DNA of 64,000 nucleotides from Galeruca laticollis (Eukaryota; Arthropoda; Insecta; Coleoptera; Chrysomelidae): NCBI GenBank assembly GCA_963921935.1, contig OY998177.1:21785926-21849925 (forward strand), given 5' to 3'. Below are positions 20,831-32,340 of the stretch, one piece after another. Within the stretch, counting starts at the first letter, position 1, and the number at the start of each line of letters is the position of its first letter. The notes beneath the pieces were generated by a model. It did no database searches and was not told the origin of the DNA. It worked only from the letters and a program-made list of their open reading frames with translations. A program made the translations under genes and the position numbers.

Positions 20831-23161
20831 ATGGATAGATACTTCAGGTTGTCTACAAGGCGACAGTTGATTAATATTGTTATTTGGTTCATCCAGAATT
20901 GTTTAAAACATGATGTCATTCCTATTTTTGCAAGAATTAAAGCTTCCAAGAACGTACCCCTCGGATTTCTACGATCGATGGAAAAGCGACTTTTAAGAAA
21001 AGAAATTTGTTTACATTATGCTAAGTTAGATAGATTGAACATTGAATCAAAGATACTTTATGACAACATAGTTGAACTGGTTCCTTACGGGGTTTTTCAG
21101 CAGAGATTTGATGAACATGAGGAGGAATTGGGGTTAATACGTACCAATAAATTTAATAGGGTTAATAAAAAGCTTCAACAGCTTATTAGGGATAGGGTCT
21201 TGTCTCCAGCTAGTCATGGGCAGACGTCTTCGAACTCAGGTAAGTTTTCTGACTTCAAATTTCGTGACCGCATTATTAACCTTACAAATACTACATTCAA
21301 TAATGAGGAGATTAAGTTTTTGAATAATGGCCTCAAATTTTCTACTTTAAATAATTTAAATTCAAGAGTTTTAGAAGAACTCGCTATCGATGTAGATGTG
21401 TTACTGGAAAGTTTGAATCTAGATGATAATATTAAAAATAACATAAAGAGTAGCTGCTATTTATCTTTACAAAGAAACTTCACTAAATTTCATAACAACA
21501 AGGCTAAGTTGAGGTCAAAATTCTTTAAACAACAAAGGTTGGTAAGGGGTATTGCTGGCAAGGTGAAAGCTAATAGTTTAATTTTTACAAAAGCTGATAA
21601 GGGTAATTGTTCAATCATAATGTACAGATGTGATTACATAAATAAAACTGAATATTTTCTACAAAATAATAACTTCTTAATCATGAATAATAATCCCACT
21701 AAAAGATTAACAATTGAGTTAAAAGACATATTGAATGAACATAAGACTTTCTTCTCCGCACATGGCATCAATACTAGACATCTCACTCCTACTAACCCTT
21801 ACATACCTAGACTTTATGGACTTCCTAAGATACATAAAGAGAACTCTCCAATGAGACCAGTGGTTAGCTTTTCCAACACACCTTTGGAACTTCTATCTAA
21901 ATTTGTCAATAACTTCCTTTCTACAACTCTAAATTATAAACCAGTGTACACTGTTAAGAACACCTTGGACTTATCTGATAGAATTAAAGATTGTAACTTC
22001 CAGTCTAATTTTTTAATGGTTTCTTTTGATGTTTCTAATCTCTTTACCAACGTTCCCAAAATGGAGACAATCCCTATCGTTAACAACTTACTCCAATCTA
22101 AGAACATTGACCCAGTTACAACATCTCATGTTATAGCTCTACTTAAATTTTGTCTATCACAGGACTTTTTTTCCTTTAATGACAGAGTATACAGACAACC
22201 AGATGGATTAGCCATGGGTAATCCACTCTCACCATTGTTAGCGGATTTGTTCCTTGATCACCTGGAGTCAACGGTTATCTTCAATAATAATTCACATTTT
22301 AGTAAAGTTATTAAATGGTTCAGATATGTTGATGACGTTTCAGCTTTTATTAATGGGGATGTGGAGGATGCATATAGTATCCTCAGTAAACTTAACGATA
22401 TACACCCTTCCATATAGTTTACTTTGGAAATTGAAAACAATGGATCAATAAATTTTTTGGATTTGACCTTATCAAGGAAATATTTTGAAATTGAATTTTC
22501 CATATACAGAAAGCCCACACAGACTGATCATCTTATTCCAATACACTCTAACCACCCCATTCAACATAGAATGTCCGCCATATCTTGTTATGTATATAGG
22601 TTACTTAGGGTTCCTCTTTCTCAACATAATTTCAACGTAGAACTTGATATCTTGAAACAGATGGCATTCAACAATGGTTATTCTCCTCTAATTGTTGATA
22701 GTATGGTCTCTAAGACAACAAGGAGGTTGAGAAGAAATTTGGCCTATCCTGAGGTTCACAACAACGTTTAAACTCAATATCGTGCGTTGACTTATTGTGG
22801 TGTAGTTTCAGATGAAATTTCAAAGATTATTACCAACAATCTTGAAGGTGTTAAAATCTCATTTAAATCTAAATGTTCCATTTCCACAATTTTCTCTAAG
22901 AACAAAGATCCTATTGATAAACTCAATAGAAGTGGTATCTACAAATTAACTTGTGATTCCTGTCCATCTACTTATGTGGGTAGGACTACTCGTTCTTTAG
23001 GTACTAGAATTAAGGAACATCTTAATAAACCCACTTCATCGAATTTCGGCTTCCACATTAAGTTCAATAACCATAACATTTCTCCATCACGTAACTCAAA
23101 AATCTTACATAACATTCCCAGGAACAACTTTAGAAAGATGGACTTGCTTGAGGATCTATAA
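20831..23161 (+). pseudogene. Penelope-type RT / GIY-YIG polyprotein with two in-frame stops
   Basis: Single frame of about 776 codons, start chosen at the ATG after the palindrome. The RT domain shows YGLPKIHKENSPMRPVVS, VSFDVSNLFTNVPKM, GLAMGNPLSPLLADLFLD and the catalytic FRYVDDVSAF near residue 500. A TAG (22415-22417) precedes FTLEIENNGSINFLDLTL and YRKPTQTDHL; a TAA (22769-22771) lies before the C-terminal GIY-YIG endonuclease SGIYKLTCDSCPSTYVGRTT, GTRIKEH. Apart from those two stops the frame stays open throughout, with no frameshift. It would copy element RNA and nick target DNA. The two nonsense mutations make this copy probably inactive, though young. Confidence 0.93.
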
Positions 23162-23449
23162 ATACTCAGAGAAATGAATGTTAACTCAGAAAACTGCCTC
23201 AACACACAGGTACATCTTAATTGTAAATTTCAACCTCTGTTCAAGACCTTGTGGTCCTCTACGGCGTTCGACTTACATTCTCACCATGGCGATCCGGTCC
23301 AAGAATATATCGCCCAGCACTCAACTGATTCGTAAAAGGCGAATGAAAGAGTCTTTCCTATCTTCTATTAATTCTTTACCTCTATTTCTTCTTTCTTCTA
23401 TTTTAAGTTTGCTCAACCTTATTCACTTCTCACATTTTTAGACACCAGG

Positions 23450-24264
23450 CTATGTATGGGTCATAGTTTGGTTAAGCATATAAGCTACGTAATAACTTGG
23501 AGCAAATCATCCTCCTTTTCACTTTCCCTTATTTTCTTATTATTTTGAGCATGCCTGGTTCTTGACGGTCTTAGTATGGATCTAGGTTTGTCACAGCCAT
23601 GGCATGGCTGCTATCCTTTATTCTCTTTATAAACTTTGTTTCTTCTCTTCTATGCATGCCTAGTATAGATCTAGGTTTGTTATAACTACACGCCTTCTCT
23701 GTCTTCTCCTTACACCCCACCCCGTTTCTTCCTGTACATGCCTAGTATGGATCTAGGTTTGTCATACTTACAAAATTTCTTAACCTCATTGTTCCCGTTT
23801 AACCTAGCTATGTATGGGTCATAGTTGGGTTCATCAACTTCTTTATCTTGCAGCTCTTATCACATTCTGTCCTACCCCTTCCACTCTTAACATACTCCTA
23901 TGATTTCTTCTCTTCTTGTACATGCCTAGTATGGGTCTAGGTTTGTAACAACTGACTTAAATTCATAATCACATTGTGTTCTTGACGTCGGGCTATGTAT
24001 GGGACATAGTTTGGTCCATTAGGTCACAATCACTATGCCATTACATCTAATCCATATGTGATACCGTCGGTTGTTGGGTTCACCTTGCCAGCGTATTTCT
24101 TCCACCTTAGTCAATAGATTATATAAGCTCCTCCATGGATGCATTTACAACTAAATATTTGATTTATGTTATCTAGCATTTCGCACGTTTAGGTTACTAC
24201 GCTTGTTCCTGACTGGCTGGGGATTGGATCCAACCTCTTAATTAGGTCTCAGTATGCAGCTGAG
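23450..24264 (+). other. Array of eight 5-bp-stem hairpins with TATG loops
   Basis: Starts at 23450, 23570, 23659, 23741, 23808, 23925, 23993 and 24248. Each has a 5-nt arm, a 7-nt loop beginning TAT (TATGGRT in most) and a complementary arm. Stems vary but stay paired: CTATG/CATAG (three), CCTAG/CTAGG (three), CTTAG/CTAGG with one G-T pair, and CTCAG/CTGAG. The first seven are followed by GTTTGKT or similar. They lie in the noncoding 3' part of PLE1, suggesting an RNA structure; function unknown. Confidence 0.7.
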
Positions 24265-24805
24265 GAATGAGGGGGATTTTAATATTCATCTAAATTGGAT
24301 GAATGTTGGGAATTGAATTTGAATAGAGTTTTTCAATTTTTTTGCTTTATTCACATCTTTAACTTCATTTTCAAATTTGAAAATAAATGTAATATTCGGG
24401 GTTCCCTACAATTTTCAGTTCACTATAGAAAAAATTTTTCATCTTTACAATCATGCTTTTGATTCAGTGTTCGTCGTGTAAATATGTTGTATTGTCATGC
24501 ACTTGTTTTTACGGCGCGCTGGCTTATTAGCCACCGTAATTCTAATGTCAAACTTGTCATCTGTTTTAATTCAGTTTTTTAATTTTGAGTGAATTTACAT
24601 CATGTGAATATAATTTTACACCCTTACAATAGGGTATTTTAATGTTTTTATTCGAATGACTCAATCATAACGATGATTCTATCTTGAGTATTGTTTTTGA
24701 TCAACTTGATGGCTTTGACAACTACTTTTTCAAATGACGTAAGTTCAACCTTTTTTAAATTGTTTTTTTCAAAATTTCACAAGCTTTGTATTTTTTCATA
24801 GGACG

Positions 24806-24842
24806 GCTTTGATAATGGCTTAACAGCCGAAAGCGCTTAGCC
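24806..24842 (+). other. Hammerhead-like stem-loop in the PLE1 terminal repeat
   Basis: CTTTGATAAT, then stem GGCT/AGCC with loop TAAC (24817-24828), then GAAA and GCGCTTAG. The order CUGANGA-like segment, stem II, GAAA matches the hammerhead core layout, but the first segment is not canonical, so cleavage is doubtful. Equivalent positions occur in the other PLE ends of this window. Confidence 0.45.
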
Positions 24843-24892
24843 TGAAAGTAATAAACTGATACACACTGAGTATTCGTCGTTTTCATTCACTC

Positions 24893-24907
24893 AACAGATA
24901 AATATTA
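24893..24907 (+). repeat. PLE1 target-site duplication, right
   Basis: Exact copy of 20663-20677. Confidence 0.8.
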
Positions 24908-25639
24908 CACTATAGCAATTAAAAAATACACGAAAATACCGTAACCTTAAAATAACCTCTACACTTGAACTAACAAATGATAACTGTCACAAGTGATAAC
25001 TGTATAACGTATAACATGTGGGGATGGGGACGAGCAATATGATATCGCGCATACGCAGTTATAAAAATCAATAAAATTAGATTACTAACGACGTTACAGT
25101 TTTCGTTAATTTTTTGGAATTATCTACCGATTTTAGTTACTCGACGGGCTCTATAGATGGCACGGTCTGCAGTGTCCCTAGCCTGTCCCGAACTACCTAC
25201 ACTGACAAAATGGCGCCAAAACGTCACATCTTTTCTCTCGCTCTTACTTTATGTCTTGGAGTTATGACGTTTTCGTAGCAAAACTAGAAAAATTTTTACA
25301 TGTTTCTGTGTTAATTATCTCAAAAATCGGGAATTTTGAGTTATGTCAACCTTGTCGCAAACAAGCGATTTATTCTGATAAGCAGGAAAGTAACGAAAAA
25401 GAACATTATCGTCTTTTTATCGTAAATAAACTATATGACATTAATTATATTGTTTGTAACACGGATAATAGTGTCATAACGGCAATACTACCGTTCTGTG
25501 AGCAAGTATAGAACAATAATTCAACCCTGTAGGTATTAACCACTTTTTTACAAATAGGATTACTTTTGACACTGGTACCTCACTGGTACCTATTTTGCTA
25601 TATATTTATTTATACCTCTTATTGATTTTTGATATTCTA
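24908..25639. other. Flank of PLE1 and upstream region of the piggyBac-like gene
   Basis: No recognised gene. An 86-codon open stretch (25251-25511) has no known relative; a GT at about 25505 and the acceptor GATATTCTAG at 25633-25642 could bound an intron joining it to the piggyBac-like frame, but this is speculative. A 25-bp sequence at 25137-25161 recurs inverted at 16702-16726. Confidence 0.35.
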
Positions 25640-27317
25640 GGTCGTCAATTGAGAGCTCCTGCAGAAATAAAATTGTTCAATAATAAGAGAATTGGAGAAA
25701 ATAGTCAGGATAATGAGCCAGTAACTGTAAGTGAACCATGTTCTTTACTGGGCGTAACATGTTCACGTTATTATTTTCAGGAAGTTGTTGGAGAGACTGT
25801 CCACGTGCCTTCGACTTCGACAACAGACAAAAATGCTTTGTTGCATTCTGGAAACAGAGAGTGGATAACAGATCGTCTAACTATAAAATCCGATCCAGAG
25901 TGGATTTCCGGAGACATAGAACCGACGGTTCGACAATTTCCTGGGGCAGATTTTTCAATGTCGCCAGTTGAGCTTTCCCAACTTTTTTTTGACGACGAGA
26001 TTTTTCAGTCCTTTGTTGAAGAAACATAAAAATATGCTCAATTTAAAAATGTGCAGGACCCTCAGATTAGTGTTTCCGAAATTCGCTGTTTTATAGGAAT
26101 TCTTATACTTAGTGGTTACAACAATTTTCCATCAAAACGATCATACTGGGATATGAAAGACGATGTCCACAACAAAATGGTATCAGATTCGATGCGGAGA
26201 AATAGATTTCTCCAGATTCATCCATAAGGAAGATAAAACTCATGTAATTCAGTCTGACAAGGTATACAAATTGCAACCACTGATGAATGCAATAAAAGAA
26301 AAGTTTTTGAACAATTTTCAACCGATTCAGAATCTGTCCTATGATGAGACTATGATAAAATATTATGGACGCCACGGGTGTAAACAATTTATCCCTGGGA
26401 AACCAATCCGTTTTGGATACAAAATGTGGTCTCTCAACTCCAATGATGGATATCTCATTGATTTCGATTTATACCAGGGAAATGATCCTAGAAAAGATGT
26501 AGATATCAGTAAATTAGTTGGAAAATGCGCAGCACCGATGGTACTGTGCTGAAAGAGCTGCCACAACCAAATTTACCTCATATTATTCACATCGATAATT
26601 TATCCACAGGTTTGAATTTATTGGCACATCTCCGACATTTGGGATATGGGGCCATTGGCACAATTGGAGAAAATGGAATACCTAGATCGTGCCCTATCAC
26701 CAATAAGCAACAATTTCAAAAAAGGAGCGTGGGGAATACGAATATGTAATCGAAAGAAATGATGGTACGGTGGATGGACAACTCTGTTGTTACTATAGCC
26801 TCTACAAATGCTGGTGTTCAGCCAGAAGGAACGGTAAAGCGATATTGTCAGAAAGAGAAAAAACATGTTATGGTTCCTCGCCCTCACTATGTGGCTGCCT
26901 ACAACCATAACATGGATGGAACCAATCTTATGGACCAAGGCGCTGCTGCTTATCGCATTGGAATACGGAGCAAGAAGTGGTACTGTCCCATTTTCATATG
27001 GCTCATTGATATCGCACTGCACAATGCTTGGTATCTTTACCGAAAAAACAAAAAAATATCATCATTGGATTTCAGAAGAGAAAGCTGTTCAAATATATTT
27101 AACAAAATATAAAATGCCTGCGGAGGTTCCTGGCCGACACAGTCTCACAAAGAATTTATTTCCAGATATAATATTTGATCGGTTGAATAATTTTGTCATC
27201 TCATGTAACAGACGTAGATGTGCTGGAATAGGATGTAAATCTTTTGGTGGAACAATGTGCCAAAAGTGTGACGTTGATCTTTGTATCAACTGCTTTGCCT
27301 CTCATGATACTAAATAG
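25640..27317 (+). pseudogene. piggyBac-like transposase, multiply frameshifted
   Basis: DDE_Tnp_1_7 transposase relic. A likely 54-bp intron (25727-25780, GTAAGTG to TTATTTTCAG) lies in the N-terminal part. After a stop near 26027 the domain continues: ISVSEIRCFIGILILSGY, YWDMKDDVHN, NLSYDETMIKYYGRHGCKQF (first Asp), FGYKMWSLNSNDGYL, a frameshift near 26540, HIDNLSTGLNLLAHLRHLGY (second Asp), GTIGENGI, another shift, VRWMDNSVVTIASTNAG (third Asp), YNHNMDGTNLMDQ, RSKKWYCPIFIW, a last shift near 27050, and a C-terminal Cys-rich ribbon RRRCAGIGCK...CQKC...LCINCF. Order and residues are typical of the family. No TTAA-flanked ends were found, so it is old. Confidence 0.9.
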
Positions 27318-27336
27318 GACATTTGTTCCGTAGTAT

Positions 27337-27347
27337 AGCATATATAA

Positions 27348-27390
<43 letters not shown>
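27337..27390. repeat. (TA)n microsatellite
   Basis: Abuts the left end of PLE2 exactly at 27391. Confidence 0.95.
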
Positions 27391-27392
<2 letters not shown>

Positions 27393-27533
27393 ATTATTTT
27401 TTGTGGGTTTGTGGCAATGATACCAAGTGTACTCTTTTAAATATTTATTCTACGAGCTTTCGAATACAATCGTATTCATTCTCAAGTACTAAAAATTATA
27501 AAATATGGTCAAAAATTAAAATAAAGGGTATAT
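27391..27533 (-). repeat. PLE2 terminal repeat, 3' copy
   Basis: Reverse complement of 29692-29835 with few differences. It holds a hammerhead-like stem-loop in sense orientation relative to the element. Confidence 0.9.
27450..27488 (-). other. Hammerhead-like stem-loop, PLE2 3' copy
   Basis: Minus strand: CTTGAGAAT, perfect 6-bp stem GAATAC/GTATTC with loop GATT, then GAAA and GCTCGTAG. Same layout as in PLE1 and at 49252-49313. Confidence 0.45.
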
Positions 27534-27748
27534 AAAAAAAATACTTACATTATTTAACGAGATTGCAGGTAAAGTTGTAAAATATATGTATAATAAATCA
27601 TTTCAAATAGTATCCAAAAATTATTATAAAATTTCAAAAAACAATATATGTATTAAATAATGTTACCAAGTCAATATGAATTTTTTTTGATTTGTATTAC
27701 TTTGATGTTAAAAATAATTTTATTATAGGTTACTTATATGATTTCTAC

Positions 27749-29825
27749 TCAAATTTTTAAATGTTGCTTTTCAAATTCTAATAAATATGCGTATATTACA
27801 CTAAGATTATTCAGGTCTGTTTTTTTATTTATGCAATCAACATCTTGATTGATGTAAGCTGTTTCTAAAAATAGACGTTTTTTATAATTCCTTTCTGTAG
27901 TTAACACCTTAGCGGATTGATAATTCATGCTATGGCCTTCATAAAACACATGTTCAGCAAGTGCACATCTGTCAGGATACAACTTGCTGTCACTCCTGTG
28001 AGAGGTAATTCGGTTGGAAAGTGACCTCTTAGATTAACCATAGTACTTTTTATTACAAGTATCACAAGGAATCTCATAAACTATATTAGCCAGTTTATTG
28101 GTAGGAGTTTTATCTTTTATTTTACTGAAGATTGACCTAATAGTAAGATGTTGCTTGTTACCAACTTTTATATTATGATTTTTGAATATTGCAGAAATTT
28201 TTGGTGTAACTGATTTAATATATGGTAGAGACACATACATTGGCATATGATTATTGTCAGTTTCAGCGTCAATATAATTCAAGTTTGATGTGATGTTATT
28301 AGAAATGTCAGTCATTCTTTCAGAAGTATTATATAAAATTCGTTTTAAGAGATATGGAGGATAAGAGTTTTCATAAAAAAGGTTGTACAATAATTTTATA
28401 TTTTTTTGATGAAATATTGGATTTGAAATTTCTAAGACTCTATTTTTCATTTGACGGATTAGGTTGATCTTTGTATTACGTGGATGATAAGAATGATAAT
28501 TAATGTATTTACCTGAACTCATTGGTTTTTTTATACCAGTCAATTAAAATTTTATTTTCATTATTTCTAATGAATTTAGTATCAAGAAAAGGTAAGGATT
28601 GTTCTGTGTTTTCTTTTTCTATAGTAAATTGTATATGAGGATCAAAGCTATTAAAATAAAAAAGAATATTATCAATTTCTTCCAATGGAAGAGATAAAAT
28701 TATATCATCCACATATTTTTTGATGAAAAACAATTTAAATGGTAAAACAGATATAACAAAGTCTAAAATGTAATCCATTACATAATTAGCTAATATAGGA
28801 GATATTGAAGAGCCCATAGGTGTCCCAAAAATTTGTTGGTAGTTCATATTATTATACGAAAAATATGTATTATTGAAAATGAATATTATTAATTCTAAAA
28901 GAGTTTCTTTACTAATTTTACAATTTTTACTTATATCACTCCATTTTTGTTGAAGGGCTGTTAAACATATATTTAAGTGTACATTACTAAAAAGGGATAC
29001 TACATCTAAACTTAGAAGAACATAATTAGGTGGTAATATTATATCATTGAATTTTTTGCTAATTTCAAAGGAGTCCTTAATGTAATACTCATTTTCATAA
29101 TCATATGATTTTGTTAATATTTCAGTTAACCAAAGAGTAAGAGGTTCAATTGGGGTGTTTATTGATGCTATAATTGGTCTAGCAGATAATGTTGGTTTGT
29201 GTATTTTAGGTAAACAGTAAAATTTTGCAGAAATACCGTTATAGCTAGTTAATTTATCTTTTGTATTTTTGTCAATATATCTTTTATTGAATAATTTCTT
29301 TACTAATTTATTACAATCATTAGTTATTTTATAGGTAGGATCATTTTTGATTTTCTTATATGATGTATTATTATCTATTAGTTCTTTAGATAATTCGAAA
29401 TATTGTTGTTTTTCCATTACAACTGTAACATTACCTTTATCAGATGGTATGACTATTAAATTTGGATTTTCCTTCAAAAATTTTTTGGTTTTATATAATA
29501 ATTCTCTAAATACAGAAGATTGTTTAGGTTCATGAATATGATTAGTTAGAACATTTGTTGTTTTAGCAATGACAATATTTCTTTCTTGTTCGTTTTGTAT
29601 AAAAGACGATATATAATCAATATTGGCTAACATAGTTTTAATTGAAATATCCTTTGTAATTATAGGTTCAATACTGAACTTTGGGCCTAGTGATATACCC
29701 TTTATTTTAATTTTTGACCATATTTTATAATTTTTAGTACTTGAAAATGAATACGATTGTATTCGAAAGCTCGTAGAATAAATATTTAAAAGAGTACACT
29801 TGGTATCATTGCCACAAACCCACAA
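27749..29825 (-). pseudogene. Penelope-type RT / GIY-YIG protein, one frameshift and one stop
   Basis: RT domain on the minus strand: VIPSDKGNVTVVMEKQQY, KFYCLPKIHKPTLSARPIIA, LSLDVVSLFSNV, GTPMGSSISPILANYVMDY and the catalytic KKYVDDIILS, then QFTIEKE and LPFLDTKF. A frameshift near 28530 moves to the frame ending KLANIVYEIPCDTCNKKYYG, the first half of the GIY-YIG endonuclease. A TAA (about 28034) follows, then in the same frame SKRSLSNRITSHRSD, CALAEHVFYEGHSMN and KKRLFLETAYI, completing the nuclease. Two lesions in about 690 codons suggest moderate age. The open frame begins inside the terminal repeat; the real start is probably an internal Met. Confidence 0.92.
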
Positions 29826-29835
29826 AAAATAATCC
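29692..29835 (+). repeat. PLE2 terminal repeat, inverted 5' copy
   Basis: Inverted partner of 27391-27533. Inverted upstream copies are known for Penelope-like elements. Confidence 0.9.
29738..29775 (+). other. Hammerhead-like stem-loop, PLE2 5' copy
   Basis: CTTGAAAAT, stem GAATAC/GTATTC with loop GATT, GAAA, GCTCGTAG. Antisense relative to the element's coding strand. Confidence 0.45.
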
Positions 29836-29866
29836 TGATTATTTAGTTGGCAAATAATTAATTTAG

Positions 29867-29870
<4 letters not shown>

Positions 29871-29912
<42 letters not shown>
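29871..29912. repeat. (TA)n microsatellite
   Basis: Lies 35 bp beyond the right end of PLE2, matching the tract on its left side. Confidence 0.95.
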
Positions 29913-29917
<5 letters not shown>

Positions 29918-31445
29918 CATATACTCTATCTAAATTCTAAAGAAAACATTGAAATAAAGAAAAATGTACATATTTGGATGTAATACTAGTGATATACAAT
30001 GCATTATAAATAATTTAAAAGATTCAATATGCAAATAAAATTTGACATTACAATTTCGAATGACAATAATGCAGAAGATACTTAATGATACATAGATTTT
30101 ATAAAGATTTTAAAAAAAGAATACAGATGTCGCTGGTAGCAAAATTACAATTAGAATTAAAGAATGAAAATCTCTCTTTGTTATATGAAAACATAAATTT
30201 GTATTTTTTTTTTAAAAAAGGAATTCTTTGGTAACCAAAGGAGAACAGAATTATTTATGGAAAAAGTTTAGTTAGTTGATTTTGAACCCCTCTCGAGAGA
30301 ACATCTAATATGAGTTCTCTCAAATTTGCTGAATAATATAATAGTAATTGATATATTAAAATAGCATCAGATTATAATAATTAGCATGATAAGATCAGTG
30401 CGTGAATAATTCCTTAAATAATTATATTGAAATAGTGTTAGTGATTTTTCCGGGTTCTAAATTATAAATTTGGAAAAGTGGTTCCAGCGATTCTAAAAGA
30501 CGTGCTTAGAATCAGAACGTGTGATCCTGATACCTAGTTGGTGAGTCCAGTCCAGATTTTATAGATTATTTTTCAAGAATTAACAGGCCTTTAAATAAAA
30601 TTAAGATAGATGCATCTATATCACATTTTTGAATACTGACAAAATTAACGTTAAAGATATATAAAATTTCACCTGAAGAGAAGAGACAATTTTTTTGAAT
30701 AGACAATTTTATCGCATATAGTTATTTGACATTTATACACGTCAAGTGTAATTTTCGACGATTTGAACGTTTAGAATAAGTAGTTAATTAGGTTGTTCTT
30801 CTAGTATATAGGTTGTTTTTTTAATTTTAAGGTTCGTAGAAAGTACGATTATTGTTCTTTATTATATTTTGGGAATAATAATTCATTTTCACTTGTTATC
30901 TGATGGTATATAATATATAATTTTTGATTCCAACTCACTTTGGTATTAATTCAACTTCTATTTCATTGAATTTGAAAAATTTTGGATCCTATAAAACTTT
31001 TGATATAATCAGTGACATTTAGTTAATTTTCAGTGACAGAAAAATTGTAGATGTCATTAGATAATTTAATGGTCTTAGAATATATTGAACAAGCAGTCAC
31101 TATAGATTTGCAATAGTATAATTGACAATTTTGGAATATTCTTTGGAAATTTATAAATTTAAAATTTAAATTATTAATTTTTTTTAATCTTTGAACCCTC
31201 CCTGAGGTAAGAGCGAGTAAGTCGATTTTGTAGTAATTTATCTTTCAGAATATAAAATTTCATATTCATCTGAGCCGGGCATAATAATTTGACAATTCCT
31301 GTCAAAATTTCAAATAGGTTATATTCAGTGATAAAGGTGTTTTCACATTAGTGTAGTTACTACCACGATTATAACAACAGCATCTAATAATCAAATTTCA
31401 AAAAAAATCATATAATACATAATTATAAAAACAGTAGAACATTAA

Positions 31446-31451
<6 letters not shown>
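29913..31451. other. No gene recognised
   Basis: About 1.5 kb of AT-rich sequence with no coding frame or clear repeat. Confidence 0.4.

Positions 31452-31512
<61 letters not shown>
31452..31512. repeat. (TA)n microsatellite
   Basis: About 60 bp of TA repeats; the Tyr/Ile-repeat open frames here are artefacts. Confidence 0.95.
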
Positions 31513-31515
<3 letters not shown>

Positions 31516-32307
31516 ATAATTTCGTAATAAAAATGTTTTCAAACGCTCTCGGATACCATATGGTGTCGGCGTGTTTTTTAAACACTAATGAAAAAATATT
31601 TAGAACGATATAATTTCTTAGCACAATAGACTTATTTTTTCTTAGTACACTCGAAAAAAATATAAAAATGAAAAAAAAATTCGGCGATAATGGGTTAATT
31701 TGTGACAACTAGATCCACATAACCTGTCATAACTGAATGTCAAATCAAAAATATTCAAATGGATCTGGGGACACGGCAAGACGAGGAAAACTAGGGCACT
31801 ACCGTCTCTCGTCATTTGTTTGAACCCACATAATTTACAATTTGGGTTTCGACTATAACAGATAAACAAAAATCTCGGGATATGATGTCAATAGCTGATT
31901 CAATAAACATAAGAAGTTTCAATGGGGAATCAAAATTGAAATTTAACCGCACCTTTTTTATATTATTAGAATAAAAAATAAATCTCTTTTTATGAACAAA
32001 TCGATTGGTTTTTTAATATAACATGAGAAAATCGATATAAAAAAATTAGTGCATCTATTCAATTTGTTCATTACGTCAATTGTGAATTAGCTGTAATATG
32101 ATATTAACGTTGGCCACTTTCTCTAAATAAAATCGAAGATCGCATCAACGTCATTTTTGACTTCATGTTTGTTTAGTAGGAGAGGCCGTTTGGTCAATGT
32201 GTTTTTGTTTTTAAATGTGATTGTGAATTTTACCTTTGTTTAAGTATATTCTGGGTCGTACCAATTCCCGAATAAGAAAGGTACTTAGAACCGCAATGGG
32301 ATACAAC
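31513..32307. other. No gene recognised
   Basis: AT-rich spacer up to the foldback element. Confidence 0.4.
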
Positions 32308-32340
32308 CGAAACTCGGTCGATTTCAGGTCGGTCAAGCTG

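Larger units (their letters stand above)
20678..24892 (+). mobile_element. Penelope-like element 1 (PLE1), near full length
   Basis: 4.2 kb between exact 15-bp target duplications. Order: 5' palindrome of terminal repeat, one long coding frame (reverse transcriptase then GIY-YIG endonuclease), a ~1.1-kb 3' region with eight hairpins, a hammerhead-like stem-loop, and a 3' end (CTGAGTATTCGTCGTTTTC) shared in inverse orientation with the 5' palindrome. RT plus GIY-YIG plus complex terminal repeats define Penelope-like elements. Confidence 0.9.
27391..29835 (-). mobile_element. Penelope-like element 2 (PLE2), minus strand
   Basis: 2.45 kb bounded by inverted copies of a ~143-bp terminal repeat (27391-27533 and 29692-29835) and by (TA)n tracts outside both. 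It encodes RT and GIY-YIG. It is unrelated to PLE1 beyond family level, so the window holds two Penelope lineages within 9 kb. Confidence 0.88.

Noticed and set aside
23450..24264. CRISPR-like array
   Set aside because: Spacing is irregular (67-255 bp), the unit is a short hairpin, and the context is a eukaryotic retroelement.
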